From positions 773,687 through 837,686 of the forward strand of contig NW_006498233.1 in assembly GCF_000471905.2 (NCBI RefSeq): DNA of 64,000 bases, given 5' to 3'. A program made the translations under genes and the position numbers. Each line of letters begins with the position of its first letter. Position 1 is the first letter of the stretch. The DNA comes from Amborella trichopoda (taxonomy: Eukaryota; Streptophyta; Magnoliopsida; Amborellales; Amborellaceae). The notes under the pieces were generated by a model, which made no database searches, was not told where the DNA came from, and saw only the letters and a list, made by a program, of their open reading frames with translations. This document shows positions 1-12,354 of the stretch, piece by piece.

Positions 1-332
1 AATCATCTCTTACATTTATGAGAGGCAGTGGATGAAGCTAACTAGAAAGGCGGCGGTAAAACCGCCAAATTAACCGGCTTAAAACGCGGTCCATTAAATG
101 GCCCTATAGGAGAAGGAGCTCGCGCATGGAAATAGGAAAGTGGGTGCGACGAAAAGAGCGCTAAAAAAACGTTCAAATGTGAGTGTGGTCTTCAAGACCA
201 AGCTATATCACTCTAATATGTCATATCTTTTATTTCAAATGCAGTAGTGAAATTTTTTGTGAGTGAATACTATTTTTTCTTCGTCCCTATTATCTTTTTT
301 TTGCTATTTTCCGATCAAATTATTATGTCAAC
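1..332 (+). repeat. 5' LTR of copia element (partial)
   Basis: This stretch matches 4396-4729 with many substitutions, including the shared tracts around 'aaaccgccaaattaacc' and the ending 'tatgtcaac'. It is followed within about 14 bases by the primer-binding site, which sets its right end. Its left end lies outside the window. Confidence 0.9.
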
Positions 333-345
333 GCTTTAAAACATT

Positions 346-358
346 TGGTATCATAGCT
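346..358 (+). promoter_or_regulatory. Primer-binding site, initiator Met tRNA type
   Basis: The bases TGGTATCATAGCT match the copia consensus TGGTATCAGAGCC, the complement of the 3' end of plant initiator methionine tRNA, with a few mismatches. The position just inside the 5' LTR fits. It would prime minus-strand DNA synthesis; the mismatches are consistent with an old copy. Confidence 0.85.
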
Positions 359-399
359 AGATTTGTGCTTCCTAAACAACACCTTTACCTTAGACATCA

Positions 400-1310
400 A
401 CTTTCATATGAATTATATCCAAACTCTAATACCCATCCTACTCATGGAGTCTCCAAAGAAATACTCTCTTTATCTCACAAGATATGTGGGATATTGTTGA
501 AGTAGGTTATGCAGTACTAGAAGATGCAGCAACCCTTGATATGTGGTCGTAGGCAAAGCAGAATGAATTCAAGGAAAATAAAAAGAGATATGCAAAAGCC
601 CTTCTCTTCATTCAGCACGCTGTAAGTAAATATATCTTTTCTAGAAAAAAATTACTTCAAAATCAAAACAAGCTTGAGATATTTTGAAAAATGAATTTCA
701 GAGATCTGAAAAGTGATTTCTATCAAACTCCAAAATTTCTAAAGGGAATTTGATAATTTGATAATGAAAAATTGTAAAGTTGTTACGGAATTTTTTACTA
801 GCGTTGCTAGAATAATAAATCATATTAGATGTTATGGAGATGATATTCCTGAAAAAAAATTATTCAAAATTTTTTGAGAAGCTTGCTTGTAAAATTTAAT
901 TATGTTGTAGCTGCCATAAAAGAATCAAAAGATTTATCTAAATTTTCACTACAAGAATTAAATGAGTCCCTTGAAGCACATGAGCAAAGAATGAACAGAT
1001 TTTCAAACCAGAATATAGAACAACCTTTTCAGTAAAAATGACAGTTTCAGAAATGAAAAATATTGAAGAAAATAAAGAAAAGGGGGCATTTCAAAGTTAT
1101 CAAAGGGGTCGTGTAAGACAATTTTTTTTTAGAGGCCAAGAAAGAGGTAGAAATAATTTCAATAGCCACAAAAATCCAGATGAAAAAGGTAAATCTGAAT
1201 CTTACTGTATTATTAGCAAAAAATCAGGGCCTGAATCCAGGGATTGTCGATATAAATGTCAAAAACATATAAACCCCAATCATTCTAAAAAAGATTGTTG
1301 GTTTCAATAG
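400..1310 (+). pseudogene. copia gag remnant
   Basis: Gag forms the nucleocapsid of the virus-like particle. Here it is broken into several frames. The clearest piece (1038-1310) is basic and ends in a cysteine/histidine cluster with KCQKH followed by HSKKDCW, which resembles the copia zinc knuckle ending ('NH-x3-DCW') but with altered spacing. Upstream, about 900-1020, the text reads as the helical gag segment that ends in 'LNESLEAHEQRM'. No full gag frame survives. Confidence 0.75.
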
Positions 1311-1346
1311 AAAAATGAAATACAGAAAAATGAAGTATATTTTTCT

Positions 1347-4331
1347 ATGAAATATAGTAATGCAGGTCATATGTTTTATTTGTGTATGAATGTTCAACAG
1401 AATTCACATGATATTTGGTATCTGGATAGTGGCTGTAGCAATCATATGACAGGAAATCGAAATAGTTTTGTTGAGATAGATGAAAAGATCACTTCTCAAA
1501 TCAAGCTAGGTGATGGAAAGCTCCAAAATGTTGAAGAAAAAGGTGTTCTTGCAGTAAAACCAAAAAGAGGTAATCCTAAATTAATTTATGATGTTCTTTA
1601 TGTTTCTGGCTTAACTCAAAATCTTTTAAGTGTTGGTCAATTGATGAAAAAAGGGTATTCAGTCAATTTCAATAAAGATGAATGTGTGATTTTTGATAAA
1701 AAATAAATAAATAGACTCTGGCCAAGGTGAACCCCAAATAACGTCTTTCCTGTAGTGATGCCATCATGTGAAAATTATGCATTGAGTTCTGGAAATATTG
1801 ATAAATCTTGCTTGTGGTATTTAAATTTTCAAAGTTTGAAATTGATGAATCATAAAGGTATGGTAATCGGACTAGCCCTAATAAACGAAGAGAGAAAAAT
1901 ATGTGAAGGGTGTATCGATAGAAAATTACATAAATTGCTATTTTCAGAGTCATCTTGGAGAGCAAGAGCACCATTAGAACTGGTCCATACACACATATGA
2001 GGACTGATCAAACATAAACTTTTAATAAGAGAAGATATTTTCTTTTAATTGTTGATGATTATAGAAGAATGATGTGGGAATATTTCTTGGCTAAAAAATC
2101 AGAAGCATTTTCAGTTTTTACTCAGTTTAAAGTTGATGTAGAAAAGCAAAGTGGTTTTCCATTGAAAGCCTTGAGAACAGATCAAGGAGGAAAATTTACA
2201 TAAATTTTTTTTTGAATTTTTTGCAAAAAGAATGGAATCAGAAAAGAGTTGACAGTAGCCTATACAAAACAAAATGGAGTAGAAAAGAGAAGAAACTGAA
2301 TAATAATTGAAATGCCTCGAAGTTTGTTGAAAGGTAAGAATTTTCCTAATAAATTTTGGGCTGAAGCCATTTATACTGTTGTCTATATTCTAAACGGGTC
2401 TCCTACAAAATCTATCCAAAATAAAACACCTTTTGAGGCATGGTATAAGAGAAAACCAAAAATAAATTATTTTAGAGTTTTTGAATGTATTGCTTATTAG
2501 AAAAGTACTTCTCAAAATAGAGAAAATTTTGATGAAAATGGTGAAAAGTATATCTTTGTTGGATACAATGAAGTTTCGAAAACATATCGTCTTTACAATC
2601 TAAAAACAAATAAATTGGTAATTTTCAGAGATGTTATATTTGATGAGAAAAATGAATGGAACTGGACTTAAAATTCTGGCCATAAAACAAAAATTTTAGA
2701 GAATGATGATTTAAATACAAGTTCAAATCCAAGCCCTTCAATTCTAAAACAAGAAAGTCCAAGTTCAAGTTCAAGTAAGGTCTCTTTCAAATATTTATGA
2801 ATCATGTGATCGTGCTTTCTTTTTTAGTGAACTACAAAATTTAGAAGAAGCAGCTAAATAGAAAATTTGGGTAAATGCCATGAATGAAGATATTTTTGTT
2901 TTAAAGAAAAATAATACATGGGAATTAGTTGATCACCCAAAAGGAAAGGAAGTAATTGGTTTGAAATGGATTTATAAAACAAAATATAATGAAGATGGGT
3001 ATATTAAAAAACACAAAGCTTGACTGGTGGTAAAAGGTTATTCACATCAACCCGGAATAGATTTCAATGAAACTTTTGCCCTTGTTGTTAAAATGGAAAC
3101 CATTCAAACTGTTTTGGTCATAGCTGCCCAATTAAAAATTCATGTTTTTCAGTTGGATGTAAAATCTGCTTTTTTGAATGGGGAACTTGAAGAAGAAGTT
3201 TATATTGAGCAACCAATGAGTTTTGTTAAAAAAAGAAATGAAGAAAAAATTTATAATCTAAAAAATGCATTGTATGGGCTAAAACAAGTTCCAAGAGCTT
3301 GAAATAGCAAAATTGATAAATATTTTCGAAAAAAATGGATTTGAAAGGAGCCGAAGTGAACCTTCATTTTATGAAAAAAAGAAATAGAAATTATTTCCTA
3401 ATTGTATGCCTTTATGTGAATGATTTGATTTATACTAGTACAGACCAAAAATGGTAGAAGAGTTTAAGAAAGCCATGATGAAAGGATATGAAATGACTGA
3501 TTTAGGAATCATGAAATATTTTCTTGAAATCCAAATAAAACAATCAGATGGAGAAATTTTTATCACTCAAGAAAAGTATGTTTAAGATTTATTGAAAAAA
3601 TTCAGAATGTCAAATTGCAGCCAGTGAGTACTCCAATGGCAGTGAATGAGAAATTGTCAAAATATGATAGTGCATAAAATGTTGATGCATCGATTTATCG
3701 AAGCTTGGTTGGATATTTAATTTATCTAAGTAACACAAGGCCATATATTGTGTATGCAGTCAGTACAAGTTCTAGGTTTATGAGTGAACCAAGTAAAATG
3801 CATTTTATAATAACAAAAAGGATTTTAAGATATATCCAAGGAACAAAGAAACAAAATATCAAATATGTTTCTAAAAATAATATTAATCTTGTTGGATTTT
3901 CTGATAGTAATTGGGAGGTTCTATTGATGATAAAAAAAGCACTTCCGGCTATATATTCTACATATGAACAAAAGTGATATCGTGATCATCAAGAAAACAA
4001 AATATTGTGGCTCTATCGTCAGCAGAAGCCGAATACATTTTAGCAACAAGTGCAGCATATGAAACAGTTTGGCTCAGAATTAAAAGCATGATACCCCCAC
4101 AACAATTGTTTATGACGACATGTTAGCCATTGCAATGATAAAATATCCAGTATTTCATAGCCGATCAAATTACATAGAAATGCGACATCATTTCATCAGA
4201 GAGCTGACAGAGAAAAGAGAAATAGAGCCGAAATTCATCATTACAAATAACCAGCTTACAGACATATTTACCAAGACAATTACAACTGATAAATTTATCC
4301 AATTTAGAGATAATATGAGAGTGACAAATTA
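1347..4331 (+). pseudogene. copia pol remnant: protease, integrase, reverse transcriptase, RNase H
   Basis: The domains are in the copia order but in several frames. Protease: 1347-1706, with WYLDSGCSNHMTG holding the catalytic D-S-G. GAG-pre-integrase: 1755-2000, with WYLNFQSL and CEGCIDRK (zinc-binding). Integrase core: 2000-2500, with VDDYRR, LRTDQGG and QNGVEKRR. Reverse transcriptase: about 2880-3620, with [20 protein letters not shown] and [10 protein letters not shown]; the polymerase box reads YVNDLIYT instead of YVDD, so one catalytic aspartate is asparagine. RNase H: 3705-4320, with YLIYLSNTRPYI, RILRYIQGT and GFSDSNWE, ending near QLTDIFTKT. Stops appear at expected Arg, Trp and Gln positions. 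The reading is secure; activity is not possible. Confidence 0.95.
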
Positions 4332-4339
4332 AAGAGGGA
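4331..4339 (+). promoter_or_regulatory. Polypurine tract of copia element
   Basis: AAAGAGGGA lies directly before the TG that opens the 3' LTR, the position and composition expected of the plus-strand primer. Confidence 0.85.
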
Positions 4340-4729
4340 TGTTAAAATAATAATTTGTCTACATTCACCTCCATCTCATCTCTTCTCTCTCTAGAATCTT
4401 CGCTTACTTTGTATGAGAGGTGGTGCATGAAGCTAAGTAGAAAGGTGGTGGTAAAACCGCCAAATTAACCAGCTTAAAAGGTGGTCTATCAAATGGCCAA
4501 ATGGCCCTATATATAAGGAGCTCATTCATACAAATAGGAAAGTGTGTGAAGAAAAAAGAGTGAGCGAAAAAAATGTGTCAAATGTGAGTGTGGTTTTCAA
4601 GACCACATTATATACTGTCATATCTTTTACTTCAAATGTAGTAGTGATTTTTTTTGTGAATGAATATTGCTTCCTCTTTACCCATAATATCTTTCTTTGT
4701 TATTTTTCTATCAAATTATTATATCAACA
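4340..4729 (+). repeat. 3' LTR of copia element
   Basis: The LTR begins TGTTAAAATAATA right after the polypurine tract and ends ATATCAACA, giving about 390 bases with TG...CA ends. Its right part matches the partial LTR at the window start. The bases after it (CTTCC) would be the first part of the target duplication, but the partner lies outside the window. Confidence 0.9.
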
Positions 4730-5537
4730 CTTCCGCAAATTTCCAACAATTGAGGGAATTACTGGCAAAATATTCTGACGCAATGCATAAGGCTGTTACA
4801 AGAAGGCATGAACCTTATCAAATTCTACTCATTGTCATAAATGCAATGTTATAAAATTAAACGTAAAGGATACAAGAAATTAAAAAAAAGTGGTTTATAA
4901 AATGAAAGGACACTGTTTACACTTAAAAGTTTATCATGCGATTGCCATGATCATCCCATAATTCTGAAGCTCAATTTTTAATTTTTTATTTTTCTGCAGA
5001 CGTTGTAGACAAGAAAGAAGCATTCATTGTACTAACAAATAATCCCAAAAGAAAATTGTGAGATATGAATCTGCATCCTGTATTTGTGAGATAAATATCC
5101 TACATTTTGATCATATTTTCTTACTCAAAGTAAACAAGGTTGGTCTATAGCATAAAAATGTGGTGTACCAAATCCCTGCTCCTTTTGCAATCACATCCGG
5201 CTTGCAGCTCCTCGTGTCGTATGCAATGAAGGCACCATCTCCCGCTTGTGCTCTAATATAATACATAAATTGTGCTCTACTATAATGCATAAACTGTGTC
5301 TGGCCATACAAAAACAACAGACCACAGTACCCGTCGTACTCATACTGTAGATCAGCTTTTTTTATTCCAACCCACTTCCTACATTCACTTAAAACCCATG
5401 CTTGCCCTTGTCGATTTTGTACACACACGACCATCCCAATCCATTAGATTGAAACTGGATATGCAGTCCTCTATAGGGTGTACACTAGAAATAAGTTCCC
5501 AAGTCTCTATCTCCTTGTCGAAAGCCATTAAGCTTTT
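4730..5537. other. Unassigned sequence between two copia elements
   Basis: No known element is recognised here. An uninterrupted 107-codon minus-strand frame lies at 5111-5434; it reads as an ordinary-looking mixed protein (for example DGYCGLLFLYGQTQ and AGDGAFIAYDTRSCKPD) but I do not recognise a family. It contains an imperfect tandem duplication of about 25 bases giving MHYSRAQF/MYYIRAQA. It could be an exon fragment or chance. Confidence 0.35.
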
Positions 5538-5968
5538 TGTTGGGATATGGATATCTTGGGTTCATATTGATATACATCATTATAGATATATGGGTATGTA
5601 TCTCTTGATAAGATTAGGTACTTAGAAGATAAGAAGAGACCAAGTCAAAGTTACTTGGTCATCAAATTAATTTGGTGATAAGGCCTTCTACTATTTACCT
5701 CTATCTCCAAGAATCACATCATATTTATCTCCTGTAATTGTGTGATTGTCTTCTATATATAGAGGTACTTATTAATATAAACATTCATCCAAAATAGTGA
5801 AAATGTAGCCCGTTGGGCTTTGGATTCGTGGATGTAAGGCTTTGACCTGAACCACGTAAATGTTGTATTCTCTCTTCTTCTCTCTCCATTTTTTTCTCTC
5901 TTCTTCTCTCTCCATTCTCCATTCTTCTCCATTCAATATCTGTGTATGTATGCTCCCACGATTTCTAA
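5538..5968 (+). repeat. 5' LTR of a second Ty1/copia element
   Basis: The stretch begins TGTTGGGATATGG and ends just before a primer-binding site. It holds a TATA box inside TCTATATATAGAGG (about 5752-5765) and a pyrimidine-rich leader (CTCTCTTCTTC) typical of copia R/U5. No matching 3' LTR occurs in the window, so it is the left remnant of a truncated element. Confidence 0.8.
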
Positions 5969-5970
5969 CT

Positions 5971-5982
5971 TGGTATCAGAGC
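5971..5982 (+). promoter_or_regulatory. Primer-binding site, initiator Met tRNA
   Basis: TGGTATCAGAGC is a perfect match to the standard copia primer-binding site complementary to initiator methionine tRNA. It lies two bases after the LTR end. Confidence 0.93.
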
Positions 5983-6095
5983 AATAGACTCCTCGGCTCA
6001 GATCTGAAGTCGGGAAATTTTAACACCGGTTCCCTCTTTCTCCCTCAAACCCTTCATTTTGCAGAGGGATTCGTACTCCACTTTCGGAGTAAGCC

Positions 6096-6197
6096 ATGGC
6101 GAATTTCTGGAGGTTTGGAGACGGACGCCAGCAGGCCATGATGGCTCCGGCCATCCCCACAAAGCATTCTCTCACTGAATTTGATGTCATACCTACA
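6096..6197 (+). pseudogene. Start of copia gag, truncated
   Basis: An ATG about 110 bases after the primer-binding site opens a frame beginning MANFWRFGDGRQQ, in the position of a copia gag start. After about 34 codons it runs into repeat P at 6198 (TGTCACGACCC), so the rest of the element is missing. The product is inferred from position only. Confidence 0.5.
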
Positions 6198-7735
6198 TGT
6201 CACGACCCTACACCCTGGCCCCAACCATCTCAAGTTGGAGGGCAATGGAGTGCGCGATCGCAATCGGAGGTCGCAAACGTCACTCAGGTGGGAGTGGCAT
6301 CAACACATGTTAAGAGGGAAGAATCAAAGCAAACCATGAGAAATAAATAAAAACTCATCCAACAATCATTGAAATTGAATAAATTAAAACCATTAACTTC
6401 ATTCACTTTTAAAAGTCTTTACAATAAAGTTTGAGGCGTACAAGCCTAACATTCCTCTCAAAATATTACATCAAATAGAACAACACGTGGCAACGCCACC
6501 AGACACCTACAAAGCAAAAAAGAAATCCTGAACTGGTTCGAACTTCGAGCGCCTGCTATCACCTGTCAACTACTCGCCACACGCGGTGAGGTACTAACAC
6601 TCTACACAGAAGAAATAGGTAGAGTGAGAAATAACCCCAGTAAGTAGATCATTGCCCTTGCATTCCCCACTATCAGTATATTCACAATAACATGCCCATC
6701 GTCCATCAGAAATCGCATTTGTCACACAAAGTATGGTCATACATCAGAGTACATATAATTGTTGTATAAAAAGGGTAAGACTCAGTTAACAGAGCATTAT
6801 TTTTCTCAATATGGCATCAGCAGTTATGCATATCACAGTTACAGTCAGGTGTTCGTACATAATATAGAATTCAAATAAGCAGAACAGATTAAATTACTCC
6901 TGAAGTAAAAGCCACATCGATCAGGCTAAGCCAATCCTGAAACTTGGGACTTCTACCCTCATTTAGGAGGGAGGATAATGACAAGTGAAGGTCCCACTTC
7001 GTAATATCCTTACTCACGCACACATCCTTAGTGCGCTTTGGGGTTTTCGATAGGCTGAGGCTTTGCACGATACGACCATCTCTTGTGCCTTCAAGCGAGA
7101 GAGCGTTACACTACCATTGGAGGACCCAATGCATAGTGCCCATGACAATTTGGGGGCGCGACCCTCCCTTTTATTTGCATTCACCTCTCGACTCTACTCC
7201 TATCATATGGGTTGAGGTACAATATACCCTACTACCAATGGAGGATCCATTGCATAGCAGTCAGATATCAATATTCATATAATAGAATCAAAAAGTCTAC
7301 TACCAATTGAGGACCTATTGCGTAGCAGTTAGATATCAGTATTCATATAACAGAATAAGAAAGTCTACTACCAATAGAGGACCCATTGCGTAGCAATCAA
7401 ATATCAGTATTCATTTAGCAGAAACATAAAGTCTACTACCAATGGAGGACCCATTGCATAGCAGTCAAATATCAGTATTAATATAATAGAATCAGAAAGT
7501 CTACTACCAATGGAGGACCTATGCGTAGCAGTCAGATATCAGTATTCATATAACAGAAATAGAGTATCCACTACCAATGGAGGACCTATTGCGTAGTGGC
7601 GAGAAATCACATATATCAGTTGCACCATGCATAAGCATGCATAACATTTATTCATTCATACTCTACTCTTTTCAAGAGGTCAGGAACATGCAACATTCGT
7701 AGGATCATAAGCATGCCATTTCGGTGTCTTATCAC
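6198..7735. repeat. Repeat P, copy 1 (LTR-like, truncated)
   Basis: The segment begins TGTCACGACCC, which resembles the left end of some plant gypsy LTRs, directly against copia gag. It matches 14457-about 15530 on the same strand through shared blocks such as 'CAGGTGGGAGTGG', 'GATCAGGCTAAGCCAA', 'CATTTAGGAGGGAGGA' and the minisatellite. No coding region is seen. It passes into module X near 7735. Whether P is an LTR in this orientation or its complement is not settled. Confidence 0.6.
7213..7605. repeat. Minisatellite with a hairpin in each unit (repeat P)
   Basis: About six units of roughly 63-70 bases are built on CTACTACCAATGG-agga-CCCATTGCGTAG. The two halves are complementary, so each unit can fold into a short hairpin. 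The unit remainder reads about 'cagtcagatatcagtattc'. The same motif in fewer copies is found at 15272-15490. Confidence 0.85.
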
Positions 7736-10700
7736 CTTTGGCAAGAAAAGGGAAGAAAGGGAAAACATGGAGGGCGATAGGTTATGCCGTTCATAACGAG
7801 AGAGAGATAGAGTTAGGAGAGAGAAGAAAATACATGCATGTCGATAGGCATTGCCATGTGTGTCAGAAAAGACTCTGACATGAGCCGGCCCGCCACTTGG
7901 GAAAGGGCCCAATTCAATGTCCTTATCAGGGAATAGGGGAAGAAATGTCGTACACGGCGATGGACATTGTTGTGCACGACAGGAGGGAGAAGGAACTCAG
8001 GCAGAGGCTCGACCCGCCACTCGGGTTAAGGCCTGACTCATTGTGCATGTTTCAGAGATAAGAAAAGAAGGTGAATGTCATGCTCGACAATGAGCATCGT
8101 CGTGCATGATTGGAGAGGCGAGAGAAAGGAAAGAATAGAGGGAGAAAAAAAGATGGAGAAGAGAAAGAAAGTACAGAGAGAGATAAGAAAGAGAGAAAAT
8201 GAAGAAGGGAAAGTAGAGAGAGAAGGAGAGGGGATGAAAGAGGAAAGAGAAAAGAGAGAGAAGAGGAAATAAGGGGGAAGAGAGACATGCACGGCAGTGC
8301 CTACTGCCCTGTCGGTTGAGAGTAAAGAGAGAGGTAGAAAGAGGAAGAAAGAGAATGACAGGAGAAGAGAGAGAAAGAGAGAGAGAGACACGCAGCGATG
8401 CTTACTGTCGTGCGTGTTTAGGGCAGAGAGAAGAGACACATAGAGAAGAAAAAGAGGAGAGAAAAAAAGAAGACGAGAGAGAAGAAAGAAGAGGAGATAT
8501 AAGAGAGGAGGAGAGAGAAAGTTACCTTCACCGAGGGGTACTAGAATTCTCTTCTCTCTCCTCTCTCTCCTAGACGTGAACCCTGATCTCAAAGCTAACT
8601 CTCAATTTTTATTGATCAAAGTCAAGGTTATTTTACAATGGGGTTCAACATGTACTTATCGGGTTGGGCCCAAAATTTACCTTAATTGATGAAAATTACA
8701 ATTTATTGGAATTAAAATCAAATGTAAGAATGGGTGCAAAATGATGGTTTTTCCCTTGCCAAACATTATACAAAATTTAAAAACAGTCCCTGCTGCTACC
8801 CTAGAATGTGCGTGATTTTTCTAGGTCGATTCGGAGTTGCTCTGGCGCCCGTTTGACTGAAAGATGATTGCTTTCTTGTTGGGCTCAGCATGACGATCGA
8901 TTTCATACCAACTTCGAGCCACGAATCGCATTTTTAAGCTACGATCATACAACTTGAAATTTGTATGAATCTTGAAAACTTCGGATCGATAGTGTGCTCG
9001 TTCCTTGATGTATTTCTTTGATTTCTTTATTGAATTTCACCGAGAATACCATCACGATCGCGTTGCAACAAACACATATCGATTTCGTGCCCGAACAAAG
9101 ATTTTGCGATCTTGGGTTTTTGGCCGAAATCTTGACTTTCGTCGGCCGAAATCTGCAGCAACTTCGATGCCTTTGTGTGGTGAATCCAAACATTCATCAT
9201 ACGCGAGGTTTGGACCAGACATAGCCTTGGACCTTATGTACGCGATGGAACTGGTTTCGTGCCGATTGGGTATGCGAGCGTCATGATATGGCCACTTGAG
9301 TGGGTCGTGCTACTGCTGATTTTCCTGCAACTGTCTTCACGCGTCGCCAACATCTCTCTAGTTTTTCTCCCTGCTCGGGCATCGTCATGGTCGTGCCACA
9401 TAACAAAACGCTCGTCTTGACGAGACGAACATGCTTGCAAAATTTGAGCGCAATCCGACTCGTAACGAGTAAGATATGAATCTTCAAAGTTGGTGCTCAT
9501 GACTGTGCAAAAAAATCTCCTTTAATGGAGATTGGTGTAGGGAGGCCGCACGGGAATAGCGTACGACCTCTCCTCTTTCGGTCTTTTGCCCATAACTTTG
9601 TCTTGGAGCGTCTGTTTAAGTTGAAACTTGACCCCTAAGGGTTTTCAACCATGTCGGATCCAATGGTGATGGTCCCAAAGCCATTTTACATACCGAAAAT
9701 AGGGTTTCAATTATAGGGTCCGCTTTAGGGTGGTAAAGATCAATTTTTTTTAAACTGTTTCTTTGTCTGCGCTGCCTTAGACATGTCGGATTGTGACGAA
9801 ACTTAGTAGGTGGCCTTTTGAAGTGCTTAGAAATATTTTCACCCGTTATGGGGAAATTCTAAGACTATTGAAAATTACACTGTATGTCAGGGCTTTACTG
9901 ACCGGCTTCTCGTTTATTCCCCATCGGGGACCCAAGGTGCTTAAAAATGTGTTCAAACAGTTTGCCTCACCGAATATTGTGCTTTGAGAAAAGCGAGAAG
10001 GAATACACTCAAAAAATTTCCTTCGGCTTTATTACTTTTTTCTTCCTAGCCACAGGATCACGTGAACGCCGAGGGGATATCCACGCAATGATGTAACTAG
10101 GATGCTCAGACGTTTGGATACGTTTGTCGCATATCCATCTATGGAGACTTCGAGGGAGAATAGACTTGAGCTACTGGTGGGGGACATCTCATGGAATGTC
10201 CATCATCCACGTCAGGAGCTCTTTTCTGGTTTCGACAGTTGGGGGCTTTCAAAAGCTTGTAGACCCAGTTGGTTAGAATCCATGCTTGTCTGGAAGTCGA
10301 GTACCTTTCTTAAGGGCTTTCTTCCCAATCAGTTAGGGTTTTTGTGTCCTCTGGTGGTGGTCCACGTTTGAGGCTATGTTTTGGATAGACAGTCAAGGAG
10401 CCCTTGGTGGGCACGTCTGCTGCTACACCAAGTTTAATTTTTGACAAGCAGGGTACCACTGTTGGCCCCATCCTATCGGGTTCAGTCAGGGGCTTTTTGT
10501 TGGCCTGTCCCGCAAGTCTGGGCCTATCGGTTAAGGAGGGGTTTTGGCGAGGTGGCTTCTTGGTGAGGCGTCACCCTGAAGTCTTTATCTGGCTTGGCAG
10601 TTATGAGCCTTTGGGGGCATCTTTGCATTGTGATTTTCTTATTTTTGGTTTACTTCTTAAGAATGCGATCCTTTAGCATGGGACCCTTGACCTGCCATCT

Positions 10701-10860
10701 TAGCAATTCTTCTGACTTCTAACTCCTTTCATGAAAGGGCTTAGACTGTCAGATTCTTCTTAAAGCTCATATTTTTGGGTTATGATATCAAGGCATTTTG
10801 ACATCAGGGATTTTTTTCGTTTGAATTCTAGCTGAAGCCGCCCATGAGGCATGCGCTGCA
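7736..10860 (-). repeat. Module X (gypsy LTR), minus orientation, left copy
   Basis: This is the reverse complement of about 21373-25100, seen in many collinear blocks: the upstream part around 10050 (CCACAGGATCACGTGAACG against CGTGCACGTGATCCTGTGG), 9500-9600 against 22930-23010, 9010-9060 against 23470-23530, and the purine-rich minisatellites at 8040-8570 against the pyrimidine-rich block at 24000-24900. It also matches 33600-36400 on the same strand. The expected TATA box is degraded here (about 8650-8665). No coding frame is credible. The outermost LTR end is missing because repeat P abuts it. Confidence 0.75.
8040..8575. repeat. Purine-rich low-complexity tract in module X
   Basis: More than 500 bases are almost only A and G on this strand (GAGAGA, AAGAAA), interrupted by short 'catgcacggcagtgcctactgcc' type blocks that can pair with themselves. 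It is the R/U5 part of the module. Long open frames here (poly-Arg/Glu or Ser/Leu/Phe) are composition artefacts. Confidence 0.85.
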
Positions 10861-11639
10861 TCAGCTTGCTTATTGGTTCAAGAGTCCTCTGCGATTTTTC
10901 GCTTGGACTTGGGAAGTGGTGCCGTAGAGACGGTTTTCATAAACCTCCTTTTATTCGGGGCTCTTTTACCCATGACCTTGCGGCCATGTCCACCCTTCTA
11001 CCCTTATTCTTTCGTTTTCGCTCACGATGCCTTTTCGAGATTTCACCGTGTCCAAGTTTTTATTTTCACGGAACTCTTTTACTCATGGTTTCGTGACCAT
11101 GCTCGTCCGTCATTATTACTCATGGCGTTCCCTTGTCCAGGTATACACCATGCCTGTTATTTTTTTCTTGTATTTTTTTTGTGAAGGCATGTTTAGGGTC
11201 ATTCCCTCGAGATCTGTGTGAAGCCTTTTAACGTCATGCGGTCAGGACGTGCACTATAGTTTAAGGTTATACAGCTGGACTGTGGTGGAGATGGGTGACA
11301 GTTTGTGGAGGCCATAGAGTGAGGATGATATTGGTTTGACTCACGTTGGGGAGATGGCAGGAGGGTGCTTGTGAAAGATGGATGATGTTGATATGGAAGG
11401 TGGATAGTGGGGACCCAATAGATAACGGCGACTATGGATGGTGGGATGGCTTGCCATTGGTGAGCGCAGGTGAGACTCACTGGGGAATGATGAAGAATAA
11501 CGAAATGAACGGGTTCACTAGGGAGTTGATGAAGGTGGTGCACGCACATAGATGGGTCGGTTCGGGAAGGCGTGCGTGAAGACGCATGTAAAGGGCATGT
11601 TCACGTGTTTGGGGGCGTGTTTAAGTTCATGCCTTCGAG

Positions 11640-12070
11640 ACCTGGGCAAAGCAGTTTAACGTCGTGCGGCCAGAATGTGCACTATAGTTTAAGGTCATAT
11701 AGCTTCGACCATGGCTATGCAGTTTAAAGTCATGCAGCTGGACCATGAAATTTAAGGTTGTTCAACTAGACCCTCGCTACAGTTTAAGGCCGTATAGTTT
11801 GGACTATGGCGATGCAGTTTTAGGGACAACTATGCAGCTTAAAGTCATGCAGCTAGGACTGTGCAACTAGACCTCTACTATAGTTTAAGGTCATATAGTT
11901 TGGATCATGTAGTTTAAGGTCGTGCATCTAGACCATGGCCATGCAGTTTAGGGTCATACAACATGGACCATGCAATTTAAGGTCGTGCAACTAGACCTCC
12001 GCTATAATTTAAGGTCGTATAGTTTGAACCATGCAGTTTAGGTTCGTGCATCTAGACCATCGTGTGGGTC
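11640..12070. repeat. Minisatellite built on TTTAAGGTC / TCTAGACC
   Basis: Repeated short blocks (for example 'atgcagtttaaggtcgtgc' and 'actagacct') recur every 30-65 bases. The reverse complement forms a longer array at 19300-20640. Confidence 0.85.
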
Positions 12071-12354
12071 GCCATGTAGGTGAAGTCCATGGGGAATAGG
12101 CCTGTCAATGGCAATCCGACTCCCTGGGGAGAACATGGTTAAGGCCATATGTAAGCATAGGGCTTAGATGGAGATGGTGGCCCGAAGAGGGGTGGCAAAC
12201 GGAAGCAGACCTTCACTGAGGATTAGGGGGTGAGTGTGACTCCCTGGGGATGAAGGGCAATGGAATGATCATAACTCCACTGGGGATGACAAGGTAGGGC
12301 ACATGTGTAACTCTACTGGGGTAGTGGACAAACACATATGGTGGTAGCCAAGCT

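Larger units (their letters stand above)
1..4729 (+). mobile_element. Decayed Ty1/copia LTR retrotransposon, 5' end cut by window
   Basis: The region carries the ordered parts of a copia element on one strand: LTR, initiator-Met-tRNA primer-binding site, gag with a zinc-knuckle remnant, aspartic protease, GAG-pre-integrase, integrase, reverse transcriptase, RNase H, polypurine tract and a second LTR. Integrase before reverse transcriptase is the copia order. The left LTR is incomplete because the window begins inside it (base 1 matches roughly base 57 of the right LTR). Many stops and frameshifts interrupt every domain, so no intact polyprotein is possible. Many differences between the two LTRs over the shared stretch show that the insertion is old. 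Confidence 0.95.

Noticed and set aside
7213..7605. Possible CRISPR array (regular repeats with hairpins)
   Set aside because: The spacers between hairpins are themselves repeated, there are no cas genes, and the setting is a plant genome; this is a minisatellite.
8038..8592. 184-codon minus-strand frame rich in Ser and Leu
   Set aside because: Composition artefact of the GA-rich tract; the homologous places in the other module X copies do not keep the same frame.
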